DNA of 18,004 bases from a bacterium (GTDB lineage: Bacteria > Planctomycetota > J058 > JAJDCP01). The translations under genes and the position numbers were made by a program. This document shows, piece after piece, positions 14,035 to 18,004 of the stretch. Under the pieces are notes generated by a model. The model saw nothing but the letters and a program-made list of their open reading frames with translations, had not been told where the DNA came from and ran no database searches. How positions within the stretch are numbered: the stretch's first letter is position 1; every line of letters starts with the position of its first letter. The stretch covers positions 1-18,004 of the forward strand of contig JAUIEM010000195.1 in assembly GCA_030428695.1 (NCBI GenBank). Reading direction: 5' to 3'.

Positions 14035-16368
14035 ATGCAGTCCCACGACATCGTGATCATCGGCGGCGGGTTCTCCGGCCTCGGCATGGCCATCGAGCTG
14101 CTGCGCGCCGGCATCGAGGACTTCGTCGTCCTCGAGAAGGCCGCGCAGCTCGGCGGCACCTGGCGGGAGAACACCTACCCCGGCTGCGCCTGCGACGTGC
14201 CGAGCGTGCTGTACTCCTTCTCCTACGCCCCCAAGCCCGACTGGAGCCGCTTCTTCGCGCCCCAGCCGGAGATCCAGGCCTACCTGCTCGAGGTCGCCGA
14301 GCAGTTCGGCGTGCGGCCGTATGTGCGCACCGGCACCGAGTGCCTCGCGGCGCGCTTCGACGAAGAGCGCGGCCGCTGGCGGCTGCGCACGACCGGGGGC
14401 GACCTGGACGCGCGCTTCGTGATCGGCGCCCAGGGCCCGCTGCACGATCCGCGCATCCCTCCGCTGCCGGGGCTGGAAGACTTCGCCGGCGAGGTCTTCC
14501 ACTCCGCCCGCTGGAACCACGCCCTCGACCTGCGCGGTCGCCGGGTCGGCGTGGTCGGCACCGGCTCCTCGGCCATCCAGCTGATCCCCGAGATCCAGCC
14601 GCGGGTGCGCGAGCTGGTCGTGTTCCAACGCACCCCGAGCTGGGTGATCCCCAAGCCCGACCACGCCGTCTCGCCCTTGCAACAGGCCGCCTACCGCCGC
14701 GTCCCGGCGCTGCAGCGGCTGGTGCGCGGCGCGGTCTACGGCCTGACCGAGCTGCTGCAGCGGGCCCAGGCGGACAACGACGCGATGCGGACGGTGCAGA
14801 AGCTCGCAGAGTGGCAGCTCCGGCGCCAGGTCGAAGATCCGGAGCTGCGCGCGCGGCTCACTCCCGACTTCACCCTCGGCTGCAAGCGCATGCTGCTGTC
14901 GGACACCTACTACCCCGCGCTGTGTGCCCCGAACGCCCGGGTCGCCCCCGGCGTCGAGCGCGTCACCCGCGACGGGGTCGTCGCCAGCGACGGCAGCGCC
15001 CACGCCCTCGACACGCTGATCTTCGCGACCGGCTTCCGGGTGACCGACTCCGCTCTTCCGCGCCGCCTGTTCGGCCGCGGCGGGCGCAGCCTGGAGGAAG
15101 CCTGGGACGGCAGCCCCCGCGCCTACCTCGGGACGACCGTCGCCGGCTTCCCGAACCTCTTCCTGATGCTCGGGCCGAACCTCGGCAACGGGCACGGCTC
15201 GGCGCTGAACATCGTCGAGGCCCAGGCCCCGTACATCCTCCAGGCGATGCGCGACACCCGGGCGCGCGGCGCCGACACCCTGGAGGTGCTCGCCGGGCCG
15301 CAGCAGACCTGGAACGAGGAGCTCGACGACGCCCTCGCCACCACCGTCTGGAACGCCGGCGGTTGCCGCAGCTGGTACATCGACAAGACCGGCCGCAACA
15401 GCACGATCTACCCCTTCAGCACCGCCGACCTGCGCCGCCGCCTGCGCCGCTTCGATGCGCGGCCCTTCCGCTTCAGCCCGGCCGCCCGCGCCCCGGCGCG
15501 TGCTCCGGCCCGCTTCGCCACGCGCCACGCGGTCGCCCTGGTCACCGGCGCCGCCCACGGCATCGGCCGCGCGACCGCGCGCCAGCTGGTTGCGGCGGGG
15601 GCCCGCGTCGCCCTCGGGGACATCGACCGCGCCGCCGCCGAGCGCCTCGCGGCGGAGCTCGGTCCGCGGGCGCGGGCCTACCGCCTCGATGTCGCCGACG
15701 AGGCCTCCTTCGCCCGCTGCCTCGACGCGGTCGAGGCCGAGCTCGGGCCCCTCGACGTGCTGGTCAACAACGCCGGCGTGCTGACGACCGGCCCCTTCCT
15801 GACCGAGCCCCTCGCCCGCCAGCAGGCGCTGCAGGCGGTCAACTACACCGGCACCGCCATCGGCCTGCGTCTGGCGCTGCCGCGCATGGTGGCGCGGGGC
15901 CGGGGCCACGTCGTCAACATCGCCTCCCTGGCCGGCCGGCTGCCCGTCCCCTACATGGCGGCCTACACGGCGAGCAAGCACGCCGTCGTCGGCCTGTCCG
16001 CCGCCCTGCGCCACGAGCTCGAGGGCACGGGCGTCACGCTGAGCGCGGTGCTGCCGACCGCGGTGCACACGCGCATGGCCGCGGGGCTGCCCCTCGGCGG
16101 GCTCGGTTCCCGGCAGCCGGAGGACGTCGCCCGCGCCGTGCTCGCCAGCCTGGACAGCCGCGCCCCGGAGCTGACCGTGCCCGGCTGGGCGCGTCCGGTC
16201 GCCGCGCTGTACGGCCTGGTCCCGGGCCGCCTGCGGAGCTGGGTCACGCGACGCTTCCGCCCCGAGCGGCTGCTCGATCCGGCGGTCCGGGCGGTCCGGG
16301 AGCGGCTCGACCGCGTGGAAGGCGCGCCGGACCAGGCCGCGCCCGCGGTCTCGCGCGTGCACGGCTGA
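14035..16368 (+). CDS. Baeyer-Villiger-type flavin monooxygenase fused to a short-chain dehydrogenase/reductase
   Basis: A 777-residue two-enzyme fusion starting at ATG 14035 behind GAGGAGG. The N-terminal part (1 to about 478) is an FAD/NADPH monooxygenase with GGGFSG (10-15) for FAD, GGTW plus YPGCACDVPS, the Baeyer-Villiger fingerprint-like FAGEVFHSARWNH (150-162) and the second Rossmann motif GTGSSA (175-180). An Ala/Pro/Arg-rich linker (about 479-497) follows. The C-terminal part is a classical SDR with TGAAHGIG (504-511), NNAG (578-581) and the triad Ser631, Tyr644, Lys648. Both halves look catalytically intact. Together they could oxidise an alcohol to a ketone or aldehyde and then insert oxygen to give an ester, or handle such compounds in separate reactions. 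The substrate is unknown. The mymA region of mycobacteria carries separate genes of these two types. Control by the upstream TetR is inferred. Confidence 0.92.
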   Translation: MQSHDIVIIGGGFSGLGMAIELLRAGIEDFVVLEKAAQLGGTWRENTYPGCACDVPSVLYSFSYAPKPDWSRFFAPQPEIQAYLLEVAEQFGVRPYVRTGTECLAARFDEERGRWRLRTTGGDLDARFVIGAQGPLHDPRIPPLPGLEDFAGEVFHSARWNHALDLRGRRVGVVGTGSSAIQLIPEIQPRVRELVVFQRTPSWVIPKPDHAVSPLQQAAYRRVPALQRLVRGAVYGLTELLQRAQADNDAMRTVQKLAEWQLRRQVEDPELRARLTPDFTLGCKRMLLSDTYYPALCAPNARVAPGVERVTRDGVVASDGSAHALDTLIFATGFRVTDSALPRRLFGRGGRSLEEAWDGSPRAYLGTTVAGFPNLFLMLGPNLGNGHGSALNIVEAQAPYILQAMRDTRARGADTLEVLAGPQQTWNEELDDALATTVWNAGGCRSWYIDKTGRNSTIYPFSTADLRRRLRRFDARPFRFSPAARAPARAPARFATRHAVALVTGAAHGIGRATARQLVAAGARVALGDIDRAAAERLAAELGPRARAYRLDVADEASFARCLDAVEAELGPLDVLVNNAGVLTTGPFLTEPLARQQALQAVNYTGTAIGLRLALPRMVARGRGHVVNIASLAGRLPVPYMAAYTASKHAVVGLSAALRHELEGTGVTLSAVLPTAVHTRMAAGLPLGGLGSRQPEDVARAVLASLDSRAPELTVPGWARPVAALYGLVPGRLRSWVTRRFRPERLLDPAVRAVRERLDRVEGAPDQAAPAVSRVHG

Positions 16369-16379
16369 GCCCAGGGCGC

Positions 16380-17285
16380 TCAGCGCTTGCCGGCGAGGGC
16401 CTCCTTCGCGATCGCCCCCCAGCTGTCGTTGTTGCGCAGACCGAGCTCGGCCTCCTTGGCGTTCAGGGCGGGCCAGGCCCCCTTGCGGAAGGCCTCGACC
16501 AGCGCCCGGCGGTCGGATTTCGGCAGCACGAGCCGGCCCTTCTTACGCGGGTAGGTGACCTCGCCGGTCGAGGGATCGACCCCGAAGCGCGCGATCCCGG
16601 TCGCCTTGCGCTGGTCGACGCCGCGGGCGGCCGCGACCTGGGCGAGCTGCGGCGTGCCGTACGCCTTCTTCAGCGCCGCCTCGGTCGCGATCCAGCGCTC
16701 GCGGCGGGCGGTACGGTCCTTCTCGCGGGCCGCCGCGGCCGCCCGGCGTTCGGCCTCGGCGGCCTTCTTCCGGTCCTCGACCTCGCGCACCAGCGCGCCC
16801 AGACGCCGCCCGAGCTTCGCGTAGATCGGAGCCCAGTCGATGGCGAGCACCCAGCTCTCCCCGACGCCGAACACGATGTTGAAGTTCTGGGCGCCGCGGC
16901 CCGCGCTTCCCAGCCTGCGGGCGTACTTCCCGTACTCGTGCTCGACGGTCATCTGGATGATGTCGAGCATGTTCGAGCACACCTGCATGCGCTCGATGGG
17001 GTCGATCGTCGCGTACGCCCCGAGGGCGGGGATCACCGCGCGGATCGCGAGCGCCTGGGCCAGGCCGATGTTCGGGGCGCTGCACAGTCGCTCCACCTGC
17101 CTCTCGAGCGCGCGTCCGCGCTTGCGCAGCTCGGCCTGGATGTCGCCGGTGTAGCTCGCCGCCCAGTGGGCCGTGCCGGTCAGGGCCTTGTCACGCCCCA
17201 TCTTGATCAGCTGCTCGATCAGCTCTTTGATGAACTCCTTGGCGAGCTTCTTCGCCGCCTCCGCGCTGAACTTCCCGATCGCCAT
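16380..17285 (-). CDS. Helical protein of unknown function
   Basis: I do not recognise this family. ATG 17285 is chosen because AGGAGGGCGACAGG precedes it; a GTG at 17318 would add eleven residues. The product is 301 residues without signal peptide or clear membrane segment. Residues 7-30 form an amphipathic Lys/Glu/Ile-rich helix (KKLAKEFIKELIEQLIKMG). Residues about 40-125 appear helical with scattered cysteines (68, 103). A hydrophobic patch FNIVFGVGESWVLAIDWAPI (about 135-154) is the most distinctive stretch. A charged Ala/Arg/Glu coiled coil covers about 157-205. The last 90 residues are basic and include GVDPSTGEVTYPRKKGR. It ends 11 bases from the convergent monooxygenase gene and is divergent from the kinase gene, so it may share a regulatory region with the kinase. 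Confidence 0.75.
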   Translation of the reverse strand: MAIGKFSAEAAKKLAKEFIKELIEQLIKMGRDKALTGTAHWAASYTGDIQAELRKRGRALERQVERLCSAPNIGLAQALAIRAVIPALGAYATIDPIERMQVCSNMLDIIQMTVEHEYGKYARRLGSAGRGAQNFNIVFGVGESWVLAIDWAPIYAKLGRRLGALVREVEDRKKAAEAERRAAAAAREKDRTARRERWIATEAALKKAYGTPQLAQVAAARGVDQRKATGIARFGVDPSTGEVTYPRKKGRLVLPKSDRRALVEAFRKGAWPALNAKEAELGLRNNDSWGAIAKEALAGKR

Positions 17286-17314
17286 CCTGTCGCCCTCCTG
17301 TGCGCTCTCACCCG

Positions 17315-17354
17315 GCACTGCGCGCGCGACGGCCCCAACCCCCCGGCGCAGTGC
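17315..17354. promoter_or_regulatory. Inverted repeat in the divergent promoter region (candidate operator)
   Basis: GCACTGCGC (17315-17323) and GCGCAGTGC (17346-17354) are perfect 9-bp inverted copies separated by 22 bases, between the divergent helical-protein and kinase genes. No T tract follows on either strand, so a protein-binding site is more likely than a terminator. Confidence 0.4.
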
Positions 17355-17379
17355 AAAAAAGTTCGCGGGGTCCTACACT
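17351..17379 (+). promoter_or_regulatory. Candidate kinase promoter
   Basis: TACACT (17374-17379) is a fair -10 hexamer. GTGCAA (17351-17356), 17 bases upstream, is a poor -35. The pair lies just before the kinase ribosome binding site GGAGGGGAGG. Weak evidence. Confidence 0.25.
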
Positions 17380-17395
17380 GCGGAGGGGAGGAGCG

Positions 17396-18004
17396 ATGGA
17401 CGAGAGCCGGGAAGCAGCGCCGCGTCCGCAGCCTCCCGCCCTCGGGCGCTATCCCGTCCGCGCGCGGCTCGGCGCCGGCGGCATGGGCGAGGTCTTCCTC
17501 GTCTACGACAGCGACCTCGAGCGCGAGGTCGCCGCCAAGCTGCTCGCGGCGGAGGACGACCGCGGGCGCACCGAGGCCTTCGTCCGCGAGGCCCGCATCA
17601 CCGGGCAGCTCGAGCACCCGAACATCGCGACGATCCACGAGATCGGCCGGGCCGCCGACGGCCGCCCCTTCTTCACGATGCAGCGGGTCGCCGGCCAGAC
17701 CCTCGGCGCCTGGCTCGAGGCAGGCCGCGCGCTGGTTCCGCGGCTCGAGATCTTCCTCAAGGTGTGCGACGCCCTCGGCTACGCACACGACAAGGGCATC
17801 CTGCACCGGGACCTCAAGCCCTCGAACGTGATGGTCGGCCGCTTCGGGCAGGTCTACGTCATGGACTGGGGGCTCGCCTGCAGCCTGGACGGGCAGCCTC
17901 TGCGCTCGGCCGCGGCGCCGCGGGCCCTCGCCGACCTGCCGCGGCTGTCGATCACCGAGGAGCTCGCCCTCGACGGTGCCGGCACCGTCGCGGGGACGCC
18001 GGCC
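17396..18004 (+). CDS. Serine/threonine protein kinase, Hanks type (3' end outside window)
   Basis: The frame opens at ATG 17396 behind GGAGGGGAGG and stays open for 203 codons to the window edge, so only the N-terminal part is visible. It starts almost directly with the kinase domain: glycine-rich loop LGAGGMGEV (25-33), the ATP-binding Lys48 in VAAK, the helix-C Glu65, the catalytic loop HRDLKPSN (137-144) and the metal-binding DWG at 157-159 in place of DFG. All essential residues are present, so it should be active. The VMDWGLA form is familiar from kinases of Planctomycetota and Myxococcota. The activation segment is only partly visible. In relatives the domain is usually followed by a membrane helix and sensor or repeat domains, which cannot be checked here. 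Confidence 0.93.
   Translation, partial: MDESREAAPRPQPPALGRYPVRARLGAGGMGEVFLVYDSDLEREVAAKLLAAEDDRGRTEAFVREARITGQLEHPNIATIHEIGRAADGRPFFTMQRVAGQTLGAWLEAGRALVPRLEIFLKVCDALGYAHDKGILHRDLKPSNVMVGRFGQVYVMDWGLACSLDGQPLRSAAAPRALADLPRLSITEELALDGAGTVAGTPA

Noticed and set aside
13993..16362. Open frame of 789 codons on the - strand
   Set aside because: Antisense to the monooxygenase-dehydrogenase fusion along its whole length; Gly/Arg/Ala-rich shadow without motifs.
14340..17831. Open frame of 1163 codons on the + strand
   Set aside because: A +1/+2 frame shadow of three real genes, very rich in Arg/Pro/Ala; it crosses two gene boundaries and one strand change.

Overview
The window is about 18 kb of GC-rich bacterial DNA with strong G/C third-position bias and no RNA genes, CRISPR array, transposase or phage genes that I can see. 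A Na+-pumping NADH:quinone reductase suggests a marine or salt-adapted Gram-negative. A Hanks-type kinase carrying DWG in place of DFG, a large secreted kelch protein with a duplicated C-terminal domain, and a heptosyltransferase-like glycosyltransferase fit Planctomycetota or Myxococcota best. This placement is inference; there is no marker gene to settle it.

Layout. Positions 1-483 are a non-coding, hairpin-rich leader. Positions 484-6794 hold a complete six-gene nqrABCDEF operon on the + strand, closed by a strong GC hairpin at 6821-6847. A GT9 glycosyltransferase (6890-7963, +) meets tail-to-tail a 1208-residue secreted kelch protein (7947-11573, -). Upstream of that on the - strand lie a lipoprotein (11764-12627) and three tandem micro-genes (12697-13060) that share an N-terminal block MK(T/K)RT(T/K)(V/I)HAGP but have unrelated C-terminal halves. 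Next come a TetR-type repressor (13384-13965, +) and a 777-residue protein fusing a flavin monooxygenase of Baeyer-Villiger type to a short-chain dehydrogenase (14035-16368, +). Each has a near-identical 16-bp palindrome in front of it. An unrecognised helical protein (16380-17285, -) is divergent from a serine/threonine kinase that runs off the window end (17396-18004, +).

How the genes work together. NqrA-F form one membrane complex that oxidises NADH, reduces quinone and exports Na+. Its A subunit is unusual: it keeps two complete 4Fe-4S ferredoxin motifs like its relative RnfC, and the FMN-attachment motifs of NqrB and NqrC depart from the usual SGAT. TetR and the monooxygenase-dehydrogenase fusion look like a self-contained, ligand-induced oxidation module. 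The three micro-genes, each with its own good ribosome binding site, have a conserved-head/variable-tail design like precursor-peptide families. They are the most likely undescribed system here, although no recognisable modifying enzyme lies nearby.
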